Of a stretch of DNA of 64,000 nt, positions 48,460-58,700 are shown piece after piece (position 1 is the first letter of the stretch; the number at the start of each line of letters is the position of its first letter). The DNA is from Corbicula japonica (Eukaryota; Mollusca; Bivalvia; Venerida; Cyrenidae): assembly GCA_038501625.1 (NCBI GenBank), contig JAZAYU010000085.1, forward strand, positions 1,155,193 through 1,219,192, in the 5' to 3' direction. The notes beneath the pieces were generated by a model. That model saw only the letters and a list, made by a program, of their open reading frames with translations, did no database searches and was not told the DNA's origin. The position numbers and the translations under genes are program-made.

Positions 48460-48877
48460 GTGCCGCTGGAGATAAAACTTCCTTCTGAGTCTTTCTCTAA
48501 GAAGACACCGGAACCCACAGAAACTATGGAGTCCCTGCTGAAACAGAAATTCAATGAATCTGCTCCGAAGTTACAACATCCAGGCAAAAACAACAATAAC
48601 AACTGCGCTGTCAGCGAGCAATGTGATCCAAGTACTGTTGAAAATTTGTCGTCAGATAAGACTAACAACAATTGTGGCTCTGTAGTAACCAAAACCAGGC
48701 GACAGATTTTTTTTGGGGGGGGGGGAAGCAATAACAGAAAGTGACTTTATGATGCAAATGCACATATATGAAATCAACAAAAGTAATAAAACTTGCAAAC
48801 AGCCCCAAATACATAGGTCTACGAAGCCTGGTCCTAGCAACTGCAAACCCGTTAAGGCTGCCAGAGTATTGAAATTT

Positions 48878-48961
48878 GATGATGGTGATGAATTGGATGA
48901 TAGTGATGATTTGGATGATAGTGATGATTTGGGTGATAGTGATGATTTGGATGATGTCTCT
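48878..48961 (+). repeat. GATGAT-type coding repeat (acidic linker)
   Basis: Imperfect repeats of TTGGATGATAGTGATGA encode Asp/Leu/Ser units (DDLDDSDD) between the transposase core and the PHD finger. Such acidic linkers are common near PHD modules; here the number of units probably varies by slippage. Confidence 0.85.
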
Positions 48962-49144
48962 GAGAGTGATCTTTGTTGTGTGTGTAAAAAAATGTCTCCC
49001 CCTGGAATAAAAGAATGTCCTGATTTGGTCATAGTTAAGTGGGCCCAGTGCGACAAATGTTCACACTGGACCCATCTTCGGTTCTGTAGTAAGGTCCGTG
49101 TAGTAAGGCGTCTGTCAGACTTTGTGTGTCCACATTGTGAATAG

Positions 49145-50179
49145 TATGTTGTTCATAATTACTTATGTTTATCAAATTTGTTTGAAAATATACAGTTCAT
49201 ATGTTCTTAAGTTGTATAATCTGAAACTAGTCTATGCAGTCTCACGGTGTCTAGCAGTGTGATAAACAACTTATTTGACCAGAACATTGTTCTATACAAT
49301 AAATGATGCTATTTGATTGAAATATTTGTTTACCTACTCATTTTGAAAATCCCGCTATTTACAATATACTATATTTAACGCAAAAATACTATATATATCA
49401 ACCAATCACAGTAAACAAGTTTTAATTTTCATCCAATCACGATGCACGAATGAAGGAGACATAGCGTTGTGTAAATGCACTTGACCCCTGGTGACATTGG
49501 CTACAAATAAAAAGGTAAACGCATAGAAATTTTAAAACTATTTTGTTTTTATTATTCGAGGACACATTCTTGTAGAATATGCATAGTTCAATTTAAAATG
49601 TAATAGAAGATTAGTTGTTACTATCGGCTTTCAAACACGCGTGATGCACGAATGAACGCACACAAAGCAGTGTAATTTCGAAAGGTCAGGACATAAGGGT
49701 TTTAAAACTGTATCAACTGTATCCAAAAAGTTGCATGTGTGCAGTCATTGTATGCTTAAATGTGCAATCAACTTTATAAAAACAGTTTGGCATATTTTGC
49801 ATATAAAGATTTGTATAAAACCAGCTGCATGAATACACATCTGATTATTGTTTACATTTTCTGGTGAGGTTTAGTCTTACTAAAGATAGACACTTCAAGC
49901 ACTGGAAAACAAAGTTCTGTATCACACTGGCAGTAATACACCGTCCAGCGTTACAAGTCTTAACAAGGTAAATAGTTTTATTTTTTTACTAGAATAGATT
50001 AAACAAGCTTGCTAAGTCTCAATGATATACAGACAATATGGCCAGGAGATTCTGCCCAGATTAATAAACTGAACAGCCCAGGACATGCAGACTTTACAGC
50101 CCGTAGTCAGAGACAATATGGCCAAGCTTTAAGATGTTTTTATTTTTAGCAATGAAATCAAATAACGCAGCATCTTTTG
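49145..50179. other. Transposon 3' flank and unassigned DNA
   Basis: Contains the candidate poly(A) signal; otherwise no gene or repeat. The right terminal inverted repeat of the pogo element should lie here but I could not pair it with the left side. Confidence 0.35.
49299..49304 (+). promoter_or_regulatory. Candidate polyadenylation signal of the transposase
   Basis: AATAAA about 155 bp after the last stop codon. One of many AT-rich hexamers, supported only by position. Confidence 0.35.
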
Positions 50180-50430
50180 GAAAAGCTATAATTTTTGTTG
50201 CTCAAAAATTGTTAAAATATACTTAAAGAAATTAGACATGCAACTTCTTAAAACAAGAAATACATTTCATGTTTAAAAAAGTTGCATTTCTAATTTCTTC
50301 AAATACATATTTTATAGTAAATGAAATTAAAAACGCAACTTCTTTAATCACGAAACATATTTTGTGTTTAAAGAAGTTGCATTTCTAATTTCTTTAAGTA
50401 TATATTTGTTTTTTCAATATTTACCACTTT
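50180..50430. repeat. Two adjacent AT-rich hairpins
   Basis: AAGAAATTAGACATGCAACT and its near complement AGTTGCATTTCTAATTTCTT form one hairpin; a second copy with ACGCAACTTCTTTAATC and AAGAAGTTGCATTTCTAATT follows. Possibly a duplicated MITE. Confidence 0.65.
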
Positions 50431-50575
50431 AAACATAGATTAAAGAAACTGGTATTTTTAATTTTTAAATTATCTAGTTTTCGCCAGGTAATTATCGCAA
50501 ATTCAGGAAAAATTTATGATGATCAGTTTGGATTAAACTTGAAAATTAACCATAACAAACTTAATTTTCCCATCT

Positions 50576-51106
50576 CAGGGATTTCAATAGATGCAGATTC
50601 TTGCATTTTGATGCAAGCAAATGAGTTTTTTTCTACATTTGACTGTTCCTGATTTTGAGCCTGGGTTCTTTCGATGAAGGAAATATGGTTGGATTTTGTA
50701 AGAATAAAGATAAATATTGTGTCTATTGCATTTTAATTATGAAATAAATACTTATTAGACCACTGGATATATATTAAAATAAAGTGAAAGCACTTTTATA
50801 AGTTGTTAAGTTCAATGAATAAGTTCAAGATATGACTTGCAACTATTTGATTATGACCCCTTAAATTCTCTCAACAGGGACAAACGACCCCAGGTTTTCA
50901 AAAGCTATTGAAATCCCTGCACCTCTGAAAAGACTCTTTTCACGAGCAAAGAACAGTCGTCAGCTTATTAGATGTGATAAATTTGTAAAGAAAAAACATA
51001 TTTAAAAGAACATTTTAAACTTAATGTAACCAGGGGTCCAAAAGTGAAAAAAAAATCAAATATGCTTGCATCAAAATGCAAGAATCTGCATCTGTTGAAA
51101 TCCCTG
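50576..51106. mobile_element. Family J TIR element, 531 bp
   Basis: CAGGGATTTCAATAGATGCA plus GATTCTTGCATTTTGATGCA on the left is mirrored by TGCATCAAAATGCAAGAATC and TGCATCTGTTGAAATCCCTG on the right. The TIR is at least 45 bp and extends imperfectly to about 60. A third terminus-like CTATTGAAATCCCTG lies inside at ~50,902-50,916. CAGGG ends are hAT-like, but I see no clear 8-bp target duplication. Non-coding. Confidence 0.8.
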
Positions 51107-51137
51107 AATGATATCTTCTAATAAAATAATTTGTGAT

Positions 51138-51312
51138 AGATGAAAAGGGAACTTTGAAAGCCATCGAACACAACAAATATGAAAATATTGCAGGCTCGGT
51201 TTGATTGAGCCTGTTCATGGACAGTAATGGAAATGCAAATTACTGCCCACGCCACCTAGCCACGGGTTGAGCGCAACTTAATATTTACATTAATAAACAG
51301 TACAATTATGTC
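51138..51312 (+). mobile_element. Family B repeat
   Basis: GATGAAAAGGGAACTTTGAA, CATCGAACACAACAAATATG, GGCTCGGTTTGATTGAGCC, GGACAGTAATGGAAATGC, AATTACTGCCCACGCCACC and GGGTTGAGCGCAACTTAAT. Both hairpins intact; truncated at the 3' side. Confidence 0.85.
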
Positions 51313-52484
51313 AAGTATGAGTTAAATGGGATTGAAAGAACAAAGATGTATTAATATTTCTGACGACAAATTAGGAATAATTATATTATATGCATTGACT
51401 TAGTTATAGTAAATGAAATAGATGATGTAGAGTAATTTCTGAAATTTAAGTTGAAGATGATAATATTCATTAAGAAAGATTGTTCATGTCATTTGAAGGG
51501 GCATAACTAAAAATGATTGATCAAGAGCACCTTTCTGCTATATAAATGTGCCTTTCATTGCATGTGCTTCTAGTGTAGATCCAGATCAGACTGAGCATTA
51601 AAAAATTTGTGCCATCTGATCAGATAGATCTACATTGGTCACGTCTCGTTCAGAAATAACTTTATGCATCTAAAAGTGAATAGCGCAGAATCTCCTGACC
51701 AAACAGCAAAGCGATGCAGGGTGATCTAGAGCTACACTGTTTGCCCATGCCATAAAGGTGTATATATGCCGTTAAGGGTTGAAGTTAGAAATGGATTTTC
51801 TGTGCAAAACTCAAGTATTCCATGTTTTATGTCTACTATTTCCATACAGCTTGTGTTCCATGTGTGACAAGGTTAGACCATATCAACTTGCATATCAGTT
51901 TGGCTAATCAGAGTCTGTTAATGTTTAGATCTTTCAGGTAAATGTACTTCCTGATCAAGATTCAAAGAGTGTAGATATAGATCAGATAGATGTGGTGCAT
52001 GCATTAAAAGGGTCTAAATAGAGTTGACAGATAACAGTGGGGAAAGGGTGTCTGTTAAAGGCTCTAGCTAATGAAATGAATATAAAAACCCCTTTATCTG
52101 ATTTATAAGGTTGGACACTTCCTTAAAATATGGTTACATTAACATAATGCTGGCTCCCTCGGACACATTGTTATACATGAAATTAAGATCAAACAGCCTT
52201 TCACGCTGCGGGGTCCCTGTGTATTTACTTTGAAAGTGGAAATAATCAAGAGAAATACAAGTTAAAGAAATAAGATATAATAATATAAGAAATAAATATA
52301 ATTTTTGCTAATCCAACAATTTCCATAATATATGACTAACACAAAAAATTGGTTGTATCTCTTTCATTTACTTAATGACATTTATAAGGCCATTGGCATT
52401 GCTTTAAGTTGTGATGTATTGCTATAAAGCATGAATATAAAATTATCATCATCAGGTTCAACAACTGTTAAGCAACCTGACCTG
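51313..52484. other. Unassigned DNA
   Basis: No protein-like frame or repeat recognised. Confidence 0.4.
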
Positions 52485-52665
52485 CACTCCATTGTTTGGA
52501 ATGAATCAAAATTGGTATTTGTGTATATTGAGTTGCATACACCCAGGGCTAGGAAATGTATTTTGATCCTGGTATTGCTCGATCAAACTTACATGTATCC
52601 TGTAATGTTTTTGTATTTGTCCTGTTCAATTGCTTTTAATGTTCCCTATCTCATTTATTTAAATA
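52485..52665 (-). mobile_element. Family B repeat, old copy
   Basis: GTTTGGAATGAATCAAAATT, ATATTGAGTTGCATACACCC, AGGGCTAGG, ACATGTATCCTGTAATGTTT and AATTGCTTTTAATGTTCCC keep minus-strand order, but both hairpins are eroded. An open frame of 97 codons here is a by-product. Confidence 0.55.
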
Positions 52666-52794
52666 GTTCTCCAAAAATGACTTTTGTGTTAATATTTTTA
52701 CCAGTTTTATTTTGGGTGGTCTGAATATTCCCATTTCTAGCAACTATTGAATTGGATAATTTTCAATGATTGTTCTATCTGAGTTATTGTTGTT

Positions 52795-53740
52795 TTTATG
52801 CCCCCAGCATCTAGTGATTGAACCATCCGTCCGTCCATCCGACCATACATCCGTCTGGTTAACCTTTTTCGGCAAGATGGATATTTCTCAATTTCTACAA
52901 AGAGCATTGGCATGAAAGTTTATACACTTACTTAACAGTTCACAGGTCATCACCCTGAGAAGTTCCATAACTCTGGCTACCCTTTTTTCTGGGATTATCT
53001 CCCCTTTTTGTACTTAGATAACTATTAAAACTGTTTTTGGCAAGTTGGATATTTCTCATTTTCCTCACATAGAATTGGCATAAAAAGTAAACACACTTCC
53101 TTAAGAGAACACAGATCTTGACCATTACAAACTAAATTTCTCTGGCTATCTTATTTCTGGTTTTATCTCCCCATTTTGTACTTGGAGATGGTTAACCTGT
53201 TTTGGCAAGTTAGATATTACTTAGTTTCTACAAAGAGCATTTGCATGAAAGTTTACACACTTACTTTGCTGTGCACAGATCATGACCCTTACAAGAAACA
53301 TAACTCACTGTACCTTTTTTCTGGGATTATAGCCCCATTTTGTACTTGGAGATAAATGGTTAACCCGTTTCGGCAAGTTGGATATTTCTCAATTTCTGCT
53401 AAGGGCTTTGGGCATTGGCATGAAAGTTCTTACACTCACTTAACAGTGAATAGGTTATGACGCTTACAAGTCACATAACTCTGGCAATCCTATTCCCAGT
53501 GTTATCTCCCCATTTTATACTACGAGATAAATAGTTCACCTGTTTCTGCAAGTTGGATTTTTCTCATTTTCTGCAAAGAACAGTAAAATGAATTTAACAC
53601 ACTTACTTAACAGTGCACAGGTCATGACTCTGACAAGTTACATAACTCCAGCTACCTTATTTCAGGAGTTATCTCTCCATTTTGTACTTAGAAAAATGGT
53701 TAATCTTTTTCAGCAAGTTGGATATTTCTCAATTTCAATC
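52795..53740 (+). repeat. Minisatellite, ~168-bp unit, about 5.5 copies
   Basis: GGCAAGTTGGATATTTCTCA-like starts recur at 52,874, 53,042, 53,207, 53,375, 53,550 and 53,715 (spacing 165-175 bp). Units also share GCATGAAAGTTTACACACTT, CAGGTCATGACCCT, ACATAACTCTGGC and ATCTCCCCATTTTGTACTT. A TCCG-rich run (52,829-52,855), preceded by ATGCCCCCAGCATCTAGTGA, sits at the left end. Units are well diverged, so the array is old. I recall similar arrays from bivalve genomes; no function is implied. Confidence 0.85.
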
Positions 53741-53828
53741 ATGTGCCTCTAATAAATGCCCACCCTCCCAATACTTGCATCATAGTGTTTGTACTAAATT
53801 CTTAGGCATTTATTACATTAAATTCTGT

Positions 53829-53908
53829 AACTTTCCCAATTTTGTCATGAATAATTTGTACTTTATAAAACTTTCCCAATTTTGTCATGAATAATCTGTA
53901 CTTTTATA
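53829..53908 (+). repeat. Tandem duplication, 40 bp x 2
   Basis: AACTTTCCCAATTTTGTCAT followed by GAATAATTTGTACTTTATA occurs twice with a few differences. Confidence 0.9.
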
Positions 53909-54311
53909 ATCTTAGATTATATGTTACATTAATTAATTTTTATGTAAAATTCTTTTTATGCACAGGTTCTGGCACCAGAAAGTTTTTTTTCCATTATTTA
54001 GAACTAACTTGTGATTTTTGTGCTGTTTTAACATTGTGCTATTATTTTAAATTTGTATCATGACAAACTTCGCTACCGCATATGTGTTGTCCAAACACAG
54101 CTTCTTGTTTTGTTGTTGTTGTTTTTTTTTATTTACAGTGAAATTTTTCATGCAAATTAACTAATATTACATATCTATATGTTATTCAACATAGGCAACC
54201 AACATTTTTGCAAGCATATAACATGTCTTCCTTAGGAGTTTCTTCATTCTGTTTAGTTTTAATAAATCTTTATAACTGGAATTATAAGTATCATGCATGA
54301 GTGTGAGGTGG
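53909..54311. other. Unassigned DNA
   Basis: Nothing recognised. Confidence 0.4.
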
Positions 54312-54413
54312 AGATGGAAAAATCTGTCACCGAGGGTTAACTGTTTTGCGGGAACGAGGCTCTGCCGAGTTCCCGCCAAAACAGTTCACCCGAGGTGACA
54401 GATTTTTCTATCT
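54312..54413. repeat. Hairpin, ~45-bp arms (foldback element)
   Basis: AGATGGAAAAATCTGTCACC with CTGTTTTGCGGGAAC pairs with GTTCCCGCCAAAACAG and GGTGACAGATTTTTCTATCT. The loop is 13 bp. Pairing continues weakly outward (ATGAGTGT... with ...TGTCTCAT). Each arm carries a CCGAGG/CCTCGG block, as in the hairpin at 55.44 kb. Confidence 0.8.
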
Positions 54414-55440
54414 TTACCGAATGTCTCATGCAAGATACTTTTTCTTGCATAACTTTTATTATTTAAAACATTTCTGTGTAATTATGCAAACTTATTTATT
54501 TTCATTATGCTGAAATATTGACGTTAACGCAAACTTTTAAATAAATGACGTCACTAACTTGAATATATTACGTCAGATACTTGAAGACGTGACGTCACTC
54601 ACGTGACTCATTCTACATGGGGGATGTAGGATCGAAATTTCTCACTTACTAGACAGAAAAATCTCTATTTTTAGCCGTGTGAGATTTCCTTATCTCGCAT
54701 GGCCTTATCTAACACTCCGCGTGCTCGCGTACTTTCGTATTATTGCGCACCGTATTAATTGAGCACTTTCATTATTGATTTAGCCAACGTCATGATGCTT
54801 ATAACTACGTCATTCAAGTTTATTATGTGACGTAATTAAACGAATATTTACTTTTTCAAACAGAGCAAGCTGTTGATTTTTTTATTAGGATTTATTTCAA
54901 AAATCATTTGGAAAGTATCCACTCGGAGGTTGCTAAATTCTCAACGCTGGAACTTGGAAGTGTTTATCGTGGTATGAGTCTGAAAATGCTGATTTTTTTA
55001 GATTGTTTCATTCTTATACCGCTGTTGCGAGCTTCGTTAAACATCAGGATCTATGAAGAAAGTGAATGGAGAATAAAATAGAAAATATACTGCTGTTTAA
55101 TCGGGATATTTCAACTGGTATGTACAATTCAATTTTTTTGAATTTTGAATTGTGACGAAATCGCGAATAACCTTAAAAATCGCAGATCCGTTTTCAAAGG
55201 ATAAACCAGCTGTTTTCATTCAATGAAAACACGATTCTTTTCCTTTCTTTTATTTGTAACGATTTTGTTGAAGGCCTACATGTTAGGGTTGATGAACGTT
55301 GACAGGACTTTGTATTCGTGGCTGATTTACCGTTCCTACTGGAAGTTACGCAAAAGAAATAGTTCTCTAAAATCGCGTTTTTTTTTAAATTTTAAAGAAC
55401 TTTGTTTAAATCTTCAAGAAGTAAGTGAGAAAAATAATCA
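54414..55440. other. Unassigned DNA with an overlapping open frame
   Basis: The frame 55,223-55,690 (155 codons, true ATG) starts MKTRFFSFLLFVTILLKAYM, which mimics a signal peptide. Its C-terminal half reads through the hairpin at 55,441-55,581, so I regard it as a chance frame rather than a gene. Confidence 0.4.
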
Positions 55441-55581
55441 ATCATTGGTATTCGGCGAAGATCGCGGTATCCCAACCCTCGGGCAATGCTTTCCAGACGG
55501 AAACTCGGCACAGCCTCGTTTCCGTCTGGAAAGCATTACCCTCGGGTTGAGATACCTTGATCTTCGCCGAATACCAATGAT
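55441..55581. repeat. Hairpin, ~63-bp arms (foldback element)
   Basis: ATCATTGGTATTCGGCGAAG followed by ATC, and AATGCTTTCCAGACGGAAAC, are mirrored by GTTTCCGTCTGGAAAGCATT and GATCTTCGCCGAATACCAAT followed by GAT. The loop TCGGCACAGCCTC is 13 bp. Arms differ at only a few positions, chiefly around CCCTCGGG. GC-rich compared with its surroundings. Confidence 0.85.
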
Positions 55582-56114
55582 AGATTCTCTTTTTCCTACA
55601 CGGGTGAAAACACCGGATGACCTGATCTGGTATGCAAGAAAAAACTGGAATTCCTCTTACATTGAACATTATGTTTTTGTTTTATTTTGACTATGTTTAC
55701 GCTCCGCTGGCTTGCAGCACTTTTAGTGCTTTTTTTCATGAGACGATTTTTTAAAACAACAGAAGCCCGTACTATCGGTCAGTGATGTTGACTGTTTCAC
55801 TGCGTACATAGAATCTATATATGTTCCGTTTTTTTGTAGTTGTAGAACATAATAGTCTCAATTAGAACGTAATAGTCTCAATTGTTCAGATTTCGTCAGA
55901 GCAGTATGATTACGAGTGTTGTAATTACATGGAAATCCTTCTGCCGCCGACTTGATGCCTTGCATCAAATTTTTTCTTGTTATTAACATAATAATCACCT
56001 GAATAATACGTTGCACATATTGTGAACAACACACAACTCAAAAGAAAAACAAAAGATGAACTAAGTGTTTGCCGATATACAATTTGTTGTCGCGAGATGG
56101 CACCGTAGAACTGT
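55582..56114. other. Unassigned DNA
   Basis: Nothing recognised. Confidence 0.4.
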
Positions 56115-56268
56115 TGTGCCACTGACCGTTCCAATGCGGAAACCATTGGGGTTATCTTTCTCGTTATTTTTTGTGGTGTCTCTTTTGAAATCGATCATTT
56201 TATTACCCATGCACTTTTTTTCTCTACTTGTTGATGTGTGGGAAGGCTGTTTCTAATGGATGTTGAAT
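56115..56268 (+). mobile_element. Family A repeat
   Basis: TGTGCCACTGACCGTTCCAA, TGCGGAAACCATTGGGG, TTTTGTGGTGTCTCTTTTGA, CGATCATTTTATTACCCATG and GTGTGGGAAGGCTGTTTCTA. The terminal GATATGCATATTTCAC part is missing. Confidence 0.8.
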
Positions 56269-57084
56269 ACATTGCTTCACTAAAAGACATAGTGCATTTG
56301 TACTAGATTTTTATTTTTAAAATTTGGCCATTTTTCGCCATTAGCGTTGTTTGCCCTAATTAGCAACAACAAAACAAATACGCGGGTATAAGTCATAAAT
56401 AAAATATTAATGCAACGGAGTAGATGCTCTTGATATTAGTAAATAATGTCAGTCAAGCATTATCGTTACATTGAATCTGCTTCAGTCATATTTCTTTACG
56501 CTCAAACCGATTCTTCCGATTCCGATCTTTTCGCTCCCGTTTTTCATTGGTCATGATATATAACGCGTCCCGCGCTCAATTTACATTTCTGTGACAATAT
56601 TCTGTTTTGCATTTTTGTTGTTGTTTTTTTGTTTAATTTTATTGTTTAAACACCGTGGTTACTAAGAAAGTAAAGGGTTCATTTTAGATCTTAAATGACG
56701 TCTTATTAAATTTAACATCAGTTTAATGTAAGCGTTTATTACATTGCAGTTTTAAAATATAAGCGTAAATTACACCGGATATAAGTGAGATTCATGTGCA
56801 TTTGAGATGTTTAGGAACCGAGCTGGTTTGGCATAAATCAAGTCAGTAAATGCCTTAGCAGTAAAGCAAACTTATAATTCAGCCTAAGTTGATTTCGATA
56901 AGAATAAAAGATTATGTTTAAGATGAATAAGGTATGAGCTCAGTGCAAAAAAGAAAATAAATTAATGATTAGAAACTGAAAATTAACAATGTTTTGAGAA
57001 AATTGTACCTTTGAAAAATAAACAAAAGAGACTAATATAATGATGGTGCTTGAATGTAACAAGTCTATTATGAAATGGCTAAGG
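56269..57084. other. Unassigned DNA
   Basis: No gene or window repeat recognised. Confidence 0.4.
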
Positions 57085-57310
57085 ATTGTCTGTTGCATGT
57101 CAGGTGCAAAAATAATTATCTTCATCAGTATTACAGTTGTCGTTATTGAACAATTAGCTCCTCATGTTACTGCGTATTTGTATGCGTGTCTGATGTCTGA
57201 CCAAGGGACAAAAAACTAAGCACCAGACAATTTTACAACGCTCCTCCCTCCTTCAAGTTCCATCCAGTTTTGCGTGCGTGTCTCACGTCTAACAAAGAAA
57301 CAAATCAAGC
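57085..57310 (+). repeat. Family G repeat, copy 2, with local duplication
   Basis: GTTGCATGTCAGGTGCAAAA, AGTATTACAGTTGTCG and CTCATGTTACTG match the 39.1-kb copy. GCGTGTCTGATGTCTGACC ... AAGCACCAG is then partly repeated as GCGTGTCTCACGTCTAACA ... AAGCACCAG up to 57,316. Confidence 0.5.
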
Positions 57311-57317
57311 ACCAGGG

Positions 57318-57460
57318 CAGAAGGTTATAAAGCTGAGATTGGAAACCAGTCTCAAATCTCGAGCATCTGATTGGTTGAAATGGCGACTGGTCGCCATTTC
57401 AGCCAATCAGATGCTTGAGATTTGAGACTGGTTTCCATGCTCAGTTTTATAACCTTGGGC
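57318..57460. mobile_element. Family C palindromic MITE, best-preserved copy
   Basis: CAGAAGGTTATAAAGCTGAG, ACCAGTCTCAAATCTCGAGC, CATCTGATTGGTTGAAATGG and CGACTGGTCGCCATTTCAGC, then the mirrored arm to CTCAGTTTTATAACCTTGGG. Arms of ~67 bp with almost no loop. Confidence 0.9.
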
Positions 57461-58018
57461 AATGGAACGAGGTAACGACGATCGTCCAACCAGTGCCAGC
57501 CAGTTCCTGAAAATAGTTGGTTTCGAGTATTACTAAAAAAGAAAGAGTTTGCAAGTTTATTCTTCTTGTTTTGCTTTGTCTTTGTACATTAATTTGCGCC
57601 TAGATGATAGTTCTAAATAATTATGCCACTATTCTTAATGTCTGTGTAATGCGTTTCGAGAACAATAATAATAACGATACAATATTTTTTCTCCGTGTAA
57701 CAACAAATATTTGTTAGACGAATCGGGAAATTCTTCAGAGTTTTTAGTACAATTTGGAATGAATCTGAAACTGGGCGTGAATTAAACACATACGCACGCC
57801 AGCACGAACGCACGCACACAGGCAATCTCACTTATTCACGTAAAAGCTCTATATAAAGACTCTTTCTTTAGAAAGACTTCATTTTTAGAATTTTTCAGAA
57901 CCATTGCTTTGTGGAAAATCATACAATTACGAACTTATCCAGATTATCCGCGAATAGTAGACAACTCAACAATGTTTGTGCCATATTCTTCATCACTAAG
58001 TAATCTTTATAGGTAATT
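57461..58018. other. Unassigned DNA
   Basis: Nothing recognised beyond a CGCACGCAC-type simple patch near 57,800. Confidence 0.4.
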
Positions 58019-58235
58019 GGAAGTCCGCTATGATTTTAATGCCTAGTTGGTACTATACGCGGCCTTAACAAATGTTAGCCGCCAGTAAACTCTTATAAAT
58101 TTCGATATACCTGAATCGTGGTAAATGGAAGTCCGCTATGATTTTAATGCCTAGTTGGTACTATACGCGGCATTCACAAATGTTTGCCGCCAGTAAACCC
58201 TTATAAATTTCGATATACCTGAATCGTGGTAAATG
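58019..58235 (+). repeat. Tandem duplication, 108 bp x 2
   Basis: GGAAGTCCGCTATGATTTTA starts both units (58,019 and 58,127). Both continue with TGCCTAGTTGGTACTATACG, then GCCGCCAGTAAAC and TTCGATATACCTGAATCGTG. Only a handful of substitutions, so recent. Confidence 0.95.
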
Positions 58236-58281
58236 GTTTATAATTTAATTATAAATAAGTTATTTAAAAACGCTTGCATCC

Positions 58282-58388
58282 TAGGCTGAAGGTTGCAAAA
58301 CTGAGATTTGAGAACTGGTTTCTATGCTCAGTTTTATTACCTTGGGCACTGGTTTCTATGCTCAGTTTTAAAACGTTGCATCCTGGGC
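58282..58388. mobile_element. Family C remnant, rearranged
   Basis: GCTGAAGGTTGCAAAACTGA begins a left end; right-arm pieces follow twice (GGTTTCTATGCTCAGTTTTA, ACCTTGGGC). The palindrome is deleted and partly duplicated. Confidence 0.65.
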
Positions 58389-58439
58389 ATGTTTTGATAC
58401 AATTACAAAATAATCTAATAATCTTTGTTTATTACTTTC

Positions 58440-58700
58440 AAAATGTTTCATTTCGTTTTGAATGCATTATCATAATTGCATGTCAAGTTAATTTTGAATT
58501 TGCAGTGCCGAATTGTATAAAACTGAGCATATAAACCAGTCTCAAATCTCAAGCATCTGATTGGCATGCTTGAGATTTGAGACTGGTTTCCAAAAACCTT
58601 CAGCCCTGATGATTGAGACAGAAGGTTGTAACCGTCAGTGAATGTCTTAACGAGAGTCAAAGAAAATGGAAACGATATGTTCAATGATTTCTGAGCATGG
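58440..58700 (+). repeat. Family F repeat interrupted by a family C element
   Basis: Left part 58,440-58,507 (TTTCATTTCGTTTTGAATGC, ATTATCATAATTGCATGTCA, TTGAATTTGCAG) and right part 58,606-58,700 (GATGATTGAGACAGAAGGTT, GTAACCGTCAG) are continuous in the copies at 45.64 and 60.3 kb. Between them lies a family C element. Confidence 0.7.
58508..58605. mobile_element. Family C MITE inserted in family F
   Basis: GTATAAAACTGAGCATATAA, CCAGTCTCAAATCTCAAGCA and TCTGATTGGCATGCTTGAGA, then TTTGAGACTGGTTTCC. The central ~40 bp (the GAAATGGCGAC part of both arms) is deleted, leaving a shorter palindrome. Confidence 0.8.

Larger units (their letters stand above)
47096..49144 (+). pseudogene. Pogo/Tigger-type transposase with C-terminal PHD finger
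   Basis: DNA transposase of the pogo group (Tc1/mariner superfamily), which would cut and paste its element. Order: N-terminal psq-type HTH (KKRYNYNTKNLESAFKSVQE, then VRRAALLHGVPIQTLRDRVN); an in-frame TGA at 47,351; DNA-binding and DDE domain with YNLDETG (Asp codon 47,636), LLLFDGHASH (Asp 47,966) and LQPLDVGCFGPFK (Asp 48,074). The last two Asp are 35 residues apart: DD35D. ITSGFRKAGVCPLDKSK ends the exon. After a probable intron (48,272-48,459) a linker runs to a frameshift in the T/G run at 48,707-48,725. The other frame gives an acidic Asp/Ser repeat and a C4HC3 PHD-like finger: CVCKK, WAQCDKCSHWTH, C, CPHC. No ATG opens the first exon; TTGCCATTGCAG at 47,096 looks like a splice acceptor. 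One nonsense and one homopolymer frameshift inactivate it, or the latter is a sequencing error. Confidence 0.92.

Noticed and set aside
48652..49056. 134-codon minus-strand Ser-rich frame
   Set aside because: Antisense of the acidic repeat and PHD region of the transposase.
50576..51106. 8-bp hAT target duplication
   Set aside because: The flanking 8-mers (TCCCATCT and AATGATAT) do not match.
52431..52724. 97-codon plus-strand frame
   Set aside because: Mostly an old family B copy in reverse; no domain.
52795..53740. CRISPR-like array
   Set aside because: The whole ~168-bp unit repeats with gradual divergence; there are no short identical repeats with unique spacers.
55223..55690. 155-codon ATG frame with signal-like N-terminus
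   Set aside because: Its second half is a read-through of a long palindrome (55,441-55,581), and the hydrophobic start is T-rich DNA; no domain recognised.
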